DNA of 64,000 nt from Zavarzinia aquatilis (GTDB lineage: Bacteria; Pseudomonadota; Alphaproteobacteria; Zavarziniales; Zavarziniaceae). This document shows positions 9,812-17,948 of the stretch, piece by piece; positions within the stretch are counted from its first letter, which is position 1, and each line of letters begins with the position of its first letter. The translations under genes were made by a program, and so were the position numbers. The notes under the pieces were generated by a model. That model saw nothing but the letters and a program-made list of their open reading frames with translations. It was not told the DNA's origin and did not search any database. The stretch spans positions 372,001 to 436,000 of the forward strand of contig NZ_QGLE01000002.1 of the NCBI RefSeq assembly GCF_003173035.1. The letters run 5' to 3'.

Positions 9812-10143
9812 TACAGGGTGCCCCCGATGCGCAGACGCACGCGGCCGTCGACGACCTCGACCGGCACCTTGTGGGCGCAGCCCTCGTCCGCGCCGCGGGC
9901 GCGGCCGGTTTCGAGGTCGATCACCCAGTTGTGCAGCGGGCAGGTCACCCCCGTGTCATGGACGATACCCTGACTGAGGGGACCGCCCTTGTGCGGGCAA
10001 TGATCGTTCAGGGCGAAGACGCGGTCGTCGGCGGTGCGAAACACCGCGATGTCGCCGCCCGGCGCCTTCACCACCCGGGCACCGCGCCGGGGGATGTCGG
10101 CGACGGCGCAGATATCGGTCCACATCGGCATCATGGCATTCAT
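9811..10143 (-). CDS. nirD: Nitrite reductase (NADH) small subunit, Rieske-type
   Basis: A 110-residue Rieske-fold protein with DHCPHKGGPLSQG and CPLHNWVIDL. Both Cys-x-His and Cys-x2-His pairs needed to ligate a [2Fe-2S] Rieske cluster are therefore present, whereas the well-known E. coli NirD lacks them. It pairs with NirB for NADH-dependent nitrite reduction to ammonium. The nirB TGA and the ATG at 10143 share a base (TGATG); a GTG one codon upstream is an alternative start. Confidence 0.93.
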   Translation of the reverse strand: MNAMMPMWTDICAVADIPRRGARVVKAPGGDIAVFRTADDRVFALNDHCPHKGGPLSQGIVHDTGVTCPLHNWVIDLETGRARGADEGCAHKVPVEVVDGRVRLRIGGTL

Positions 10144-12593
10144 CACTCGGCCGCTTCCTGGGGCATGAAGGGGGTCAGGGGGTTGAATTCATGGGCATCG
10201 ACACCGGAGACCCGCTCGGCCCAGGGATCGACCTGCGCGAAACGCTGGGCGTGCAGGAAGCGGGCGGCCAGGGCCTTGCGCTTGTCCACGTCGTCGATGA
10301 CCTGGGCGCGGATGGAGTCGTTGCCGACCCGCTTCGCCCATTTGTAGATACGCTCGAGGTAACGCGCCTGCTCGCGGTAGGCCTGGGTCAGGGCGAGGAT
10401 GATTTCCACCGCCTCGTCCTCGCTGCCCGCGTGGCCGAGGGCTTCCGTCCCCTTGATATCGAGGCCGGCGGCCCCGGCGAACAGGATATCGTAACCCGAA
10501 TCGACGCAGATGACGCCGATATCCTTGCAGGTCGCCTCGGCGCAGTTGCGCGGGCAGCCCGAGACGCCGAGCTTCACCTTGGCCGGGGTCCAGGCGCCCC
10601 ACATCACCCGCTCCAGCCGGATGCCGAGGCCGGTCGAATCCTGGGTGCCGAAGCGGCACCATTCCGAGCCGACGCAGGTCTTCACGGTGCGCAGGGCCTT
10701 GCCATAGGCATGGCCCGAGACCATGCCCGCGGCGTTCAAGTCGGCCCAGACCGCCGGCAGGTCTTCCTTCTTCACGCCGAGGAGGTCGATGCGCTGGCCG
10801 CCGGTCACCTTCACCGTCGGGATGGCGAATTTGTCGACCACATCGGCGATGGCGCGCAGCTCGGTGGCGGAGGTGACCCCGCCCCACATGCGCGGCACCA
10901 CCGAATAGGTGCCGTCTTTCTGGATGTTGGCGTGGACGCGCTCGTTGATGAAGCGCGACTGGCCGTCATCGACATAGTCGCCCGGCCAGGCGCAGAGCAG
11001 GTAATAGTTCAGCGCCGGCCGGCACTTGGCGCAGCCGCAGGAGGTTTTCCATTCCAGCTCCTGCATGACGGCGGGCACCGACTTCAGGCTCTTGGCCAGG
11101 ATCAGGCGGCGGACGTCGTCATGGCCAAGGTCGGTACAGGCGCAGACCGGCTGCACCGCCGCCCGGGCGAATTTGTCGCCCAGCGTCAATTGCATCAACT
11201 GCTCGACAAGGCCGGTGCAGGAGCCGCAGGAGGCGGACGCCTTGGTGTGGGCCCGCACCTGATCGAGGCTGGTCAGGCCCTTCTCGACGATGGTGCCAGT
11301 GATCTTGCCCTTGCACACGCCGTTGCAGCCGCAGATCTCCGCCTCATCCGGCAAGGCTGCAACGGCCGCCATAGGGTCCAGGGGGGTGCCCCCGGCGAAG
11401 CTCTGGCCAAAGATCAGGGTGCCGCGCATGTCGGTGATCGGCGTCGCCTTCTTCAGCAGGTCGAAGAACCAGCCGCCATCCGCCGTCTCGCCATACATGA
11501 CGGCGCCGATGATGCGCTCGTCCTTGATGACGAGGCGCTTGTAGATGCCGCGCGCGGCATCGCGCAGGACAATTTCCTCGCGCCCCTCGCCCTCGGCGAA
11601 ATCGCCGGCCGAGAACAGGTCGACGCCGGTCACCTTCAGCTTGGTCGAGGTGACCGAGCCTTCGTAGGCCGCCGTCGCGTCGCCCGCGAGCTGCGCCGCC
11701 AGCACTTTCGCCATGTCGAACAGGGGCGCGACCAGGCCATAGCATTGGCCCCGGTGCTCGACGCATTCGCCGACGGCGAAGATGTCGGCATCGTCCGTGC
11801 GCATGTGATCGTCGACCAGCAGGCCCCGATTGACGGCAAGGCCGGCGCCCTTGGCGAGGGCGGCGTTCGGCCGGATGCCAACGGCCATGACGACGATGTC
11901 CGCCGGGATTTCGCTGCCATCGTCGAGGCGGACGCCGGTCACCTTGTCCTCGCCCAGGATCGAATGGGTATTGGCGCGGCAGATCACGCGGATGCCGCGC
12001 GCTTCCATCGCCTGCTGCAGCAGATAGCCGGCGGCGGGGTCGAGCTGACGCTCCATCAGGGTCGGCATCAGGTGGAGGACGGTCACCTCCATGCCGCGCA
12101 TCTTCAGGCCGGCCGCCGCCTCGAGGCCGAGCAGACCGCCGCCGATGACGACCGCGCTGCCGCCCGTCTCCGCCGCCGCCAGCATGGCGTTCACGTCGTC
12201 GAGATCGCGATAGGCGACGACGCCGGGCAGCTTGTGACCGGGCACCGGCACGATGAAGGGGCTGGAGCCGGTGGCGATCACCAGTCGGTCGTAAGGGGTC
12301 ACGCTGCCGTCGCGCGCGGTCACGGTATGGGCCGCGCGGTCGATGGCGACGATCTCGCCACCCTTGACGAGGTCGATGCCGCGCGAGGCATACCAGGCGT
12401 CGTCATGGGTGACGATCTGCTCGAAGCTCTTCTCGCCCGACAGCACGGGGGACAGCAGGATACGGTTGTAGTTCACCCGGGGCTCGGCCCCGAAGACGGT
12501 GATCGCATAGGCGTCGGGGGCGGCCTCGGTCAGATGCTCCAGCATCCGGCCAGCGGCCATGCCGTTACCGACGACGACGAGACGGGCGGTCAT
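10143..12593 (-). CDS. nirB: Nitrite reductase (NADH) large subunit, siroheme/[4Fe-4S]
   Basis: An 816-residue protein in the family's usual order: FAD/NAD(P)H domains (VVVGNGMAAGRMLEHL; VVIGGGLLGLEAAAGL), two BFD-type [2Fe-2S] motifs (CGCNGVCKG and CGSCTGLVEQL), then the ferredoxin-like half-domains and siroheme/[4Fe-4S] ligands (CVGSEWC and CPRNCAEATC). It reduces nitrite to ammonium with six electrons from NADH in the cytoplasm. Only one base separates it from nrtD, so it is in the transporter operon; siroheme synthesis is supported by cobA at the operon end. Confidence 0.97.
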   Translation of the reverse strand: MTARLVVVGNGMAAGRMLEHLTEAAPDAYAITVFGAEPRVNYNRILLSPVLSGEKSFEQIVTHDDAWYASRGIDLVKGGEIVAIDRAAHTVTARDGSVTPYDRLVIATGSSPFIVPVPGHKLPGVVAYRDLDDVNAMLAAAETGGSAVVIGGGLLGLEAAAGLKMRGMEVTVLHLMPTLMERQLDPAAGYLLQQAMEARGIRVICRANTHSILGEDKVTGVRLDDGSEIPADIVVMAVGIRPNAALAKGAGLAVNRGLLVDDHMRTDDADIFAVGECVEHRGQCYGLVAPLFDMAKVLAAQLAGDATAAYEGSVTSTKLKVTGVDLFSAGDFAEGEGREEIVLRDAARGIYKRLVIKDERIIGAVMYGETADGGWFFDLLKKATPITDMRGTLIFGQSFAGGTPLDPMAAVAALPDEAEICGCNGVCKGKITGTIVEKGLTSLDQVRAHTKASASCGSCTGLVEQLMQLTLGDKFARAAVQPVCACTDLGHDDVRRLILAKSLKSVPAVMQELEWKTSCGCAKCRPALNYYLLCAWPGDYVDDGQSRFINERVHANIQKDGTYSVVPRMWGGVTSATELRAIADVVDKFAIPTVKVTGGQRIDLLGVKKEDLPAVWADLNAAGMVSGHAYGKALRTVKTCVGSEWCRFGTQDSTGLGIRLERVMWGAWTPAKVKLGVSGCPRNCAEATCKDIGVICVDSGYDILFAGAAGLDIKGTEALGHAGSEDEAVEIILALTQAYREQARYLERIYKWAKRVGNDSIRAQVIDDVDKRKALAARFLHAQRFAQVDPWAERVSGVDAHEFNPLTPFMPQEAAE

Positions 12594-12594
12594 G

Positions 12595-13395
12595 TCAGGC
12601 GGCCTCCACCTTGTTGAGCGCGTGACGGGCGTAGAGGAATTCCATGACGGCGGTGCGGGCCTTCACATAGGTCGGGTTGTCCGCAAGGGTCAGGCGGTTG
12701 CGCGGACGCGGCAGCTCGATGGTCAGGATCTCGCCGATGGTGGCGGCGGGGCCGTTGGTCATCATCACGATGCGGTCGGACAGGAGCACGGCCTCGTCGA
12801 CGTCATGGGTGATCATGATCACCGTGTTGCCGAGACGGGCCTGAATCTCCATCACCTTGTCCTGCAGCTGGGCGCGGGTCAGCGCGTCGAGCGCGCCGAA
12901 GGGTTCGTCCAGCAGCAACACCTTGGGTTCCATGGCGAGCGCCCGGGCGATGCCGACGCGCTGCTTCATGCCGCCCGAAATCTCGCCGGGCTTGCGGTCG
13001 ACCGCGTGGGACATGCCGACGAGGGCGAGATTGTGCAGCACCCAGTCGCGCCGCTCGGCCCGGCTCTTGGTCTTGCCGTGAACCTTGTCGACCGCCAGCT
13101 TCACATTGTCGTAGACCGACAGCCAGGGCAGCAGGGAATGGTTCTGGAACACCACCGCCCGCTCCGGCCCCGGCTCGGAGACTTCCTTGTCCTCGAGCAG
13201 GATGGCGCCGGTCGTCGTCTCGAGGAGGCCGGCGACGAGGTTCAGCAGGGTGGACTTGCCGCAGCCGGAATGGCCGATGATCGAGATGTATTCGCCCTTC
13301 TCGACCTTCAGGTTCACGTCGCGCAGGGCGACATAGGGGCCGCGGTCCGTGTCGAAGGAGACGCCGACCTGTTCGATGGAGAGATAATTGGCCAT
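12595..13395 (-). CDS. nrtD: Nitrate/nitrite ABC transporter ATP-binding protein
   Basis: A 266-residue single-domain ABC ATPase: Walker A GHSGCGKST, an SGGMKQRVGIARAL signature and Walker B LLLDEPFGALD, closest in pattern to the NrtD/SsuB/TauB group (ending ...HALNKVEAA). It energises the NrtAB nitrate importer. ATG 13395 has a strong AAGGAGG ribosome-binding site; longer readings upstream run in another frame through nrtB. Substrate is assigned from NrtA and the reductases on both sides. Confidence 0.93.
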   Translation of the reverse strand: MANYLSIEQVGVSFDTDRGPYVALRDVNLKVEKGEYISIIGHSGCGKSTLLNLVAGLLETTTGAILLEDKEVSEPGPERAVVFQNHSLLPWLSVYDNVKLAVDKVHGKTKSRAERRDWVLHNLALVGMSHAVDRKPGEISGGMKQRVGIARALAMEPKVLLLDEPFGALDALTRAQLQDKVMEIQARLGNTVIMITHDVDEAVLLSDRIVMMTNGPAATIGEILTIELPRPRNRLTLADNPTYVKARTAVMEFLYARHALNKVEAA

Positions 13396-13409
13396 GATCC
13401 GCGCCTCCT

Positions 13410-14276
13410 TCAGGACTTGACGTTGCCGGCGACGAGGTTGCCAAGGGCGCCGATCAGCCGGTCGAGGATGTAGCCGACGATGCCGACCGCGATCAGGGCG
13501 ACGATGATTTCGCTGATCAAGGAGGAATTCCACGCATCCCAGATGAAGAAGCCGATGCCGACGCCGCCGATCAGCATCTCGGCCGCGACGATGGCGAGCC
13601 ACGAGAGGCCGATGCCGATGCGCAGCCCGGTGAACATGAAGGGCACGCTGGCCGGCAGCATGATCTTGAAGAAGAATTCCGGCCCCGACAGGCGCAGCAC
13701 GCGGGCGACATTGCGATAGTCCTGCGGGATGTTGCGGATGCCGACAGCGGTGTTGAGGATGATCGGCCAGACCGAGGTGATGGCGATGACGAAGATCGCC
13801 GACGGATTGGCCGCCTGGAACGCGGCGAGCGACAGGGGCAGCCAGGCGAGCGGCGGCACCGTGCGCAGCACCTGGAAGATCGGATCGAGCCCGCGGAAGG
13901 CGAGGCTGGACTGGCCGATGAGGACGCCGAGCGAAATGCCGACGACGGCGGAGATCAGGAAGCCCTCGGCGACCCGGGAGAGGCTGGCGGTGATCTGCCA
14001 GAACAGGCCCTTGTCGGTGCCGCCATTGTCGAAGAAGGGATCGGAGATCAGATCCCAGGTATCGGCGATCACCTGGCTGGGCGCCGGCAGGGGCGCGTTG
14101 CCGCCCCGGCACAGCAATTCCCACAGCCCGATCAGCAGCGCGAGCATCACGAGGGGCGGCAGCGCCGCCGCCAGCCGGCGACGCAGCCAGCGCAGCACGG
14201 CCGCGCGGTCGAGGGTGGGGAGACGACCGGACAGGCCGGCGAGAAATTTAGGCATGGGTTCGGTCCGCACGGTCAT
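13410..14276 (-). CDS. nrtB: Nitrate ABC transporter permease
   Basis: A 288-residue inner-membrane permease of the NrtB/SsuC type with about six membrane segments and the EAA-like loop around NIPQDYRNVARVLRLSGPEFF. It lies between the binding protein and the ATPase genes, with a 14-bp gap to nrtD and 18 bp from nrtA. The first methionine at 14276 is used; MPKFLAG seven codons later is possible. Confidence 0.93.
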   Translation of the reverse strand: MTVRTEPMPKFLAGLSGRLPTLDRAAVLRWLRRRLAAALPPLVMLALLIGLWELLCRGGNAPLPAPSQVIADTWDLISDPFFDNGGTDKGLFWQITASLSRVAEGFLISAVVGISLGVLIGQSSLAFRGLDPIFQVLRTVPPLAWLPLSLAAFQAANPSAIFVIAITSVWPIILNTAVGIRNIPQDYRNVARVLRLSGPEFFFKIMLPASVPFMFTGLRIGIGLSWLAIVAAEMLIGGVGIGFFIWDAWNSSLISEIIVALIAVGIVGYILDRLIGALGNLVAGNVKS

Positions 14277-14294
14277 GGCACGCGCCCCTTCCGG

Positions 14295-15584
14295 TCAGGC
14301 GGCCTTGATGGCCAGGCTGGCCAGATAGGCAGCAGGGTTTTCAGGGTCGAAGGTCTTGCCGTCGAAGAAAGTCTCGACGCCGCGCGACGTGCCGGCCGGC
14401 AGGTCGGTAACGCCGAGGGTCTTGGCCGCATCGCGCCACAGGTCCTCGCGGTTCACCTTGGCGATGGTCGCCTTCAGGTCGAGATCGGCCGGCTGGTAAC
14501 CCCAGCGGATATTCTCGGTCAGGAACCAGAGGTCGTGGCTCGGATAGGGATAGGAGGCGTGATTGGCCCAGTATTTCATGATGAAGGGGCTGTCGGTGAC
14601 CGAGCGGCCGTCGCCATAGTCGATCTCGCCCTTCGAGCGGCCGAGGATGTCCTCGACCGGCACCTTGAAATAATCGCGGCCGCCGATGATGGCGCACATC
14701 TCTTCCTTGTTTTCCATCTTGTCGCACCACTGCGCGGCTTCCTGCACCGCCATCAGCATGGCCTTGGCCGCCTTGGGGTTGGCGTCGACCCAGTCGGCGC
14801 GCATGGCGAAGGCCTTTTCCGGGTGGTCGGCCCACAGTTCGCCGGTGGTGAAGGCGGTGAAGCCGATGCCCTGACGCACGAGCTGGGCATTCCACGGCTC
14901 GCCGACGCAGAAGGCCTCCATCGTGTTCACCTTCATGTTGGCGACCATCTGGGGCGGCGGCACGACGATGGTCGAGACATCCTTGTTCGGGTCGATGCCA
15001 TTGGCCGCCAGCCAGTAGCGCATCCACAGGTCATGGGTGCCGCCGGGGAAGGTGACGGCGCATTTCACTTCCTTGCCCTCGGCCTTGGCCTTGGCGAAAG
15101 CGTCCTTCAGCGCGGTGGCATTGGTGGTCACGCCCATGCCCTTGTAGGCGGCGGCGACCGAGATGCACTGGCCGTTCACGTTGAGACGCGAGAGGATATA
15201 CATGGGAACCGGCACATTCCCCTTGGTCACCTTGCCGGTCGAGATCAGGTAAGGCATCGGGGTAAGGATATGGGCACCGTCGATGCCGCCGCCGGCCGAG
15301 CCCAGCTCGATATTGTCGCGGGTGGCGCCCCAGGACGCCTGCTTCTGCACGGCGACGTCGGTCATGCCGTATTTGGCGAAGAAGCCCTTTTCACGGGCGA
15401 CGATCAGGGGCGCGGAATCGGTCAGCGCAATGAAGCCGAGCGTCGCCTTCGGCGTCTCGGGCCCCGAGGTCTCGGCGAAAACGCCGGCCGGGAAGGCGCT
15501 GTTCACCGCGCCGAACAGGGCGGCGGTCGCGCTGGTCTTCAGCACATTGCGACGGGTGATCCCCTTGGATACGAAGCTGCTCAC
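14295..15584 (-). CDS. nrtA: Nitrate ABC transporter substrate-binding protein (Tat-type signal)
   Basis: A 429-residue periplasmic binding protein of the NrtA/CmpA family. A twin-arginine signal (TRRNVLK at about 10-16 followed by a hydrophobic stretch ending AGVFAE) precedes the mature domain. The GTG at 15584 is chosen because GGGGAG lies about eight bases upstream and the signal begins there; the frame can be read to 15650 but would run through the leader terminator. First structural gene after the long regulatory leader described below. Confidence 0.94.
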   Translation of the reverse strand: MSSFVSKGITRRNVLKTSATAALFGAVNSAFPAGVFAETSGPETPKATLGFIALTDSAPLIVAREKGFFAKYGMTDVAVQKQASWGATRDNIELGSAGGGIDGAHILTPMPYLISTGKVTKGNVPVPMYILSRLNVNGQCISVAAAYKGMGVTTNATALKDAFAKAKAEGKEVKCAVTFPGGTHDLWMRYWLAANGIDPNKDVSTIVVPPPQMVANMKVNTMEAFCVGEPWNAQLVRQGIGFTAFTTGELWADHPEKAFAMRADWVDANPKAAKAMLMAVQEAAQWCDKMENKEEMCAIIGGRDYFKVPVEDILGRSKGEIDYGDGRSVTDSPFIMKYWANHASYPYPSHDLWFLTENIRWGYQPADLDLKATIAKVNREDLWRDAAKTLGVTDLPAGTSRGVETFFDGKTFDPENPAAYLASLAIKAA

Positions 15585-15617
15585 CTGCTGTCTCCCCAAA
15601 AACGTGAAGCCGAAACG

Positions 15618-15674
15618 AAAAAAGCCGCGCGACAGAACCCGTGAGACCATTGAGGTCTTGAGACTGTCGGCGGC
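15618..15674 (-). terminator. Leader terminator upstream of nrtA (candidate NasT antitermination target)
   Basis: On the minus strand, GCCG-CC-GACAG (15664-15674) can pair with CTGTC-GCG-CGGC (15624-15635), enclosing a smaller AGACC/GGTCT hairpin, and is followed immediately by six T residues (15618-15623). It sits inside the transcribed leader, 34 bp before the nrtA start, where a constitutive terminator would silence the operon unless it is bypassed. Confidence 0.75.
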
Positions 15675-15786
15675 GGTGCCGGTGGGCCCATCGCTGGACC
15701 CGGATATGAATGAGGTGCCCTGAGGCTATGATCTTCGTGCGTTACGTCGCCGGGTGAATAACCGCCCGGGTTCCCTCGCTGCGAAG

Positions 15787-15833
15787 CCGGCGGCCGTCGT
15801 TGGCACTGCCGGGGATCGGGCCATCGTTGGCCC
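15787..15833 (-). promoter_or_regulatory. ANTAR-target RNA: two hexaloop hairpins in the nrtA leader
   Basis: Read on the minus strand, hairpin P1 is GGGCC-AACGAT-GGCCC (15833-15818). After a five-base linker, P2 is CCGGC-AGT-GCC, hexaloop AACGAC, GGC-C-GCCGG (15812-15787). Both six-base loops have A at position 1 and G at position 4, the signature of RNAs bound by ANTAR-domain antiterminators. P1 begins about two bases after the transcription start predicted from the sigma54 promoter. The ANTAR protein NasT is encoded immediately upstream (17250-17849). The remainder of the leader, about 110 bp, shows no other convincing element before the terminator. Confidence 0.82.
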
Positions 15834-15845
15834 TGTGATCAGTTT

Positions 15846-15861
15846 TGCAGAAACCGTGCCA
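15846..15861 (-). promoter_or_regulatory. Sigma54 (-24/-12) promoter of the nitrate assimilation operon
   Basis: The minus strand carries TGGCACGGTTTCTGCA: GG (15860-15859), exactly ten bases, then GC (15848-15847), fitting TGGCAC-N5-TTGCW with one deviation. The predicted start near 15835 lies right before the first ANTAR hairpin. This suggests NtrC-type nitrogen control of initiation combined with nitrate control of elongation. Confidence 0.72.
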
Positions 15862-15903
15862 AACTGGGACAATCCAGAAAAATTATTATATATCAATGGC
15901 TTG

Positions 15904-15934
15904 AAAAACACTGCCGGAACCGTCGGGGTTCCGG
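15904..15934 (-). terminator. Rho-independent terminator downstream of nasS
   Basis: A perfect eight-base stem CCGGAACC/GGTTCCGG (15914-15921 and 15927-15934, five-base loop) is followed on the minus strand by CAGTG and five T residues. It ends the nasT-nasS unit and insulates it from the nrtA promoter about 40 bp further on. Confidence 0.75.
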
Positions 15935-15996
15935 ATTGACGCGATTTTGGCCAAATGCCTGTTCAAAAATTGTGCAGTGCGATGATTTTATATCCC

Positions 15997-17253
15997 TCAG
16001 CCTTCCTGCGGCCCGGGCCCCTTGATCTCGAACCCGGCGACGTAGTCCCCGATCAGATCGGGATCGAAGACCTTGCCGTCGAAGAAACCGTCCGGCCCGA
16101 GGAACAGACGCCCGTCGGCGGTGGCGACCGGGGTTTCCATGGTCAGCGTGCCTTCGACCTTGGCGCTGGCATTGGGCAGGGCGACGCCGAGCGGACCGAG
16201 CGCCTTGCGGTAGAGATCGGGCCTGATGCTGCGCCGGGCGATGTCGAGCGTCGCCGGGGTCAGCTCGATCTGGCCCCAGCGCGCCATCTGGCTGAAGAAC
16301 CACAGGCCGTGGCTGATCCAGGGGAAGGTGGCGGCGCGCTTGGCGAAATAGCGGAAATCGGGCACCGCCTGCGGCTGGCCGTCGCCGAGGGCGATGCGCC
16401 CGGTGACCCCCGCCAGCATGGCCGAGGGCGCGACGTCGAGATAGCGCGACGAGGACAGAAGCTCGACCAGTTCGGGCGCGTTCTTCGGCGCGTCGCACCA
16501 CAGCGAGGCGCGGTGCATGGCGCGCAGCAGGGCGGAGAGGGCTTCGGGATTCTGCTCCGCCCAGTCGGCGCGGGCGCCCAGCACCTTTTCCGGGCTGGAT
16601 TTCCAGATCGCCGAGGTCGTGGTGACGATATGGCCGACACCGGCGACGACCGAGGCGCTATTCCACGGCTCGCCCACGCAATAGCCGTCGATATGGCCGC
16701 CGGCCAGGGCGTCGGACATATAGGGCGGCGGCACCACGGTCAGCGTCACGTCGGTGCGCGGGTCGATGCCGCAGGCGGCGAGCCAGTAGCGCAGGTAGTA
16801 GTTATGGCTGGAGAAGGGATGGACGACGGCGAAGGTCAGGCGCGACTGGCCCCTGCGCCGGCGCTCCGCGACCACGGCGCGCAGCGCCTCGCCCATCCGT
16901 TTCGGATCGCCGCTGTTGTCGGCGCCCGCGAGGCTCATGCCGTACCAGACCGCGTTGGACACGGTGATCGCATTGCCGCCGAGGCCAAGACACATGGGCG
17001 TGATCACCGCCCCGCCGAAGGGCGTGAGCCCGAGGGAGGCGGCGATGGGCATGGGCGCCAGCATGTGGGCGACATCGAAATGGCCGAGGGCGACCCGGTC
17101 GCGGATGCTGGCCCAGGAACTTTCCTGCACGAGGACGAGGTCGATCCCCTCCTCCTCGGCGAAGCCCTTGATCCGGGCGAGGATCAGGATGGCGGCGTCG
17201 AGCAGCGGGATGAAGCCAGCGCGAATGGTCACGGTGGGGCGGGATGCGGTCAT
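15997..17253 (-). CDS. nasS: Nitrate sensor NasS (NrtA-like, cytoplasmic)
   Basis: A 418-residue protein of the NrtA/CmpA binding fold with the same signature stretches as NrtA (DVAHMLAPMP, GYCVGEPWN, FPWISHGLWFF) but starting MTASRPTVTIRAGFIPLLDAA with no signal peptide. That fits the cytosolic NasS sensor, which binds nitrate and releases NasT. Its ATG overlaps the nasT stop by four bases (ATGA), as expected for a sensor-antiterminator pair. It lies just upstream of the operon it is inferred to control. Confidence 0.93.
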   Translation of the reverse strand: MTASRPTVTIRAGFIPLLDAAILILARIKGFAEEEGIDLVLVQESSWASIRDRVALGHFDVAHMLAPMPIAASLGLTPFGGAVITPMCLGLGGNAITVSNAVWYGMSLAGADNSGDPKRMGEALRAVVAERRRRGQSRLTFAVVHPFSSHNYYLRYWLAACGIDPRTDVTLTVVPPPYMSDALAGGHIDGYCVGEPWNSASVVAGVGHIVTTTSAIWKSSPEKVLGARADWAEQNPEALSALLRAMHRASLWCDAPKNAPELVELLSSSRYLDVAPSAMLAGVTGRIALGDGQPQAVPDFRYFAKRAATFPWISHGLWFFSQMARWGQIELTPATLDIARRSIRPDLYRKALGPLGVALPNASAKVEGTLTMETPVATADGRLFLGPDGFFDGKVFDPDLIGDYVAGFEIKGPGPQEG

Positions 17254-17849
17254 GGCTTGCCTCCCGACAGCAGATCGGCTGCGGTCAAAACACTTTGGGC
17301 AACTTCGGCGATACGGCGATTCTCGTTCATGGCGGTGCGGCGCAGGAGGGCATGGGCCTCGTCCTCGCCGATGGCGCGCAGGCGCATGAGGACGCCCTTG
17401 GCCCGGTCGATCACCTTCCGCTCCTCGAGGGCGCGCTTGGTGCGGTCCAACTCCTCCCTCATGCGGGAGAAGGCGTTGAAACGGCTGATCGCGGTATCGA
17501 GGATCGGCTTCAGCCGCTCCTTCTTCAGGCCGTCGACGATATAGGCGGAGACGCCGGCATCGACCGCCGCCTCGATCATGTCGCGGTCGGAGCGGTCGAC
17601 GAACATGGCGATCGGCCGGCTGATCGCCCGGCTGACCTGGAACATGTGCTCGAGCACGTCGCGATTGGGATTCTCGAGGTCGATGAAGACGACGTCCGGG
17701 TCGGCATCGACGATGGCCCGCACCATGGGCCGGCTGTCGGCGATCACGCGGACATTGGCATAGCCCGCCTCACGCAAGCCCTCCTCGATGACGGACGCCC
17801 GGATCCGGTTCTCGTCGATGACCAGAATCTTGATGTCGGCATCTACCAT
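17250..17849 (-). CDS. nasT: ANTAR-domain response regulator NasT (transcription antiterminator)
   Basis: A 199-residue protein: an N-terminal receiver-like domain (ILVIDENRIRASVIEEGL ... DVVFIDLENPNRD) and a C-terminal ANTAR RNA-binding domain (about 130-190: ALEERKVIDRAKGVLM, then EAHALLRRTAMNENRRIAEVA). NasT binds two-hairpin leader RNAs and prevents termination; NasS holds it inactive when nitrate is absent. The matching RNA is present upstream of nrtA (15787-15833). The 99 bp upstream (17850-17948) contain a six-base inverted repeat ATTGGC/GCCAAT at 17924-17941 of unknown significance. Confidence 0.95.
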   Translation of the reverse strand: MVDADIKILVIDENRIRASVIEEGLREAGYANVRVIADSRPMVRAIVDADPDVVFIDLENPNRDVLEHMFQVSRAISRPIAMFVDRSDRDMIEAAVDAGVSAYIVDGLKKERLKPILDTAISRFNAFSRMREELDRTKRALEERKVIDRAKGVLMRLRAIGEDEAHALLRRTAMNENRRIAEVAQSVLTAADLLSGGKP

Positions 17850-17948
17850 CGCACGTCGTCACCCCGGGCGGCCGGAGTCGATTCAGGCCGCCTTCAGGGT
17901 CGATGGTTGCAGTGCGGCAATCAATTGGCAACAAGGCCAATGACGGCG

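Noticed and set aside
17924-17941. ATTGGC/GCCAAT inverted repeat upstream of nasT as an operator or an additional ANTAR hairpin
   Set aside because: The loop lacks the A1/G4 pattern on either strand and no T tract follows; six-base repeats arise by chance.
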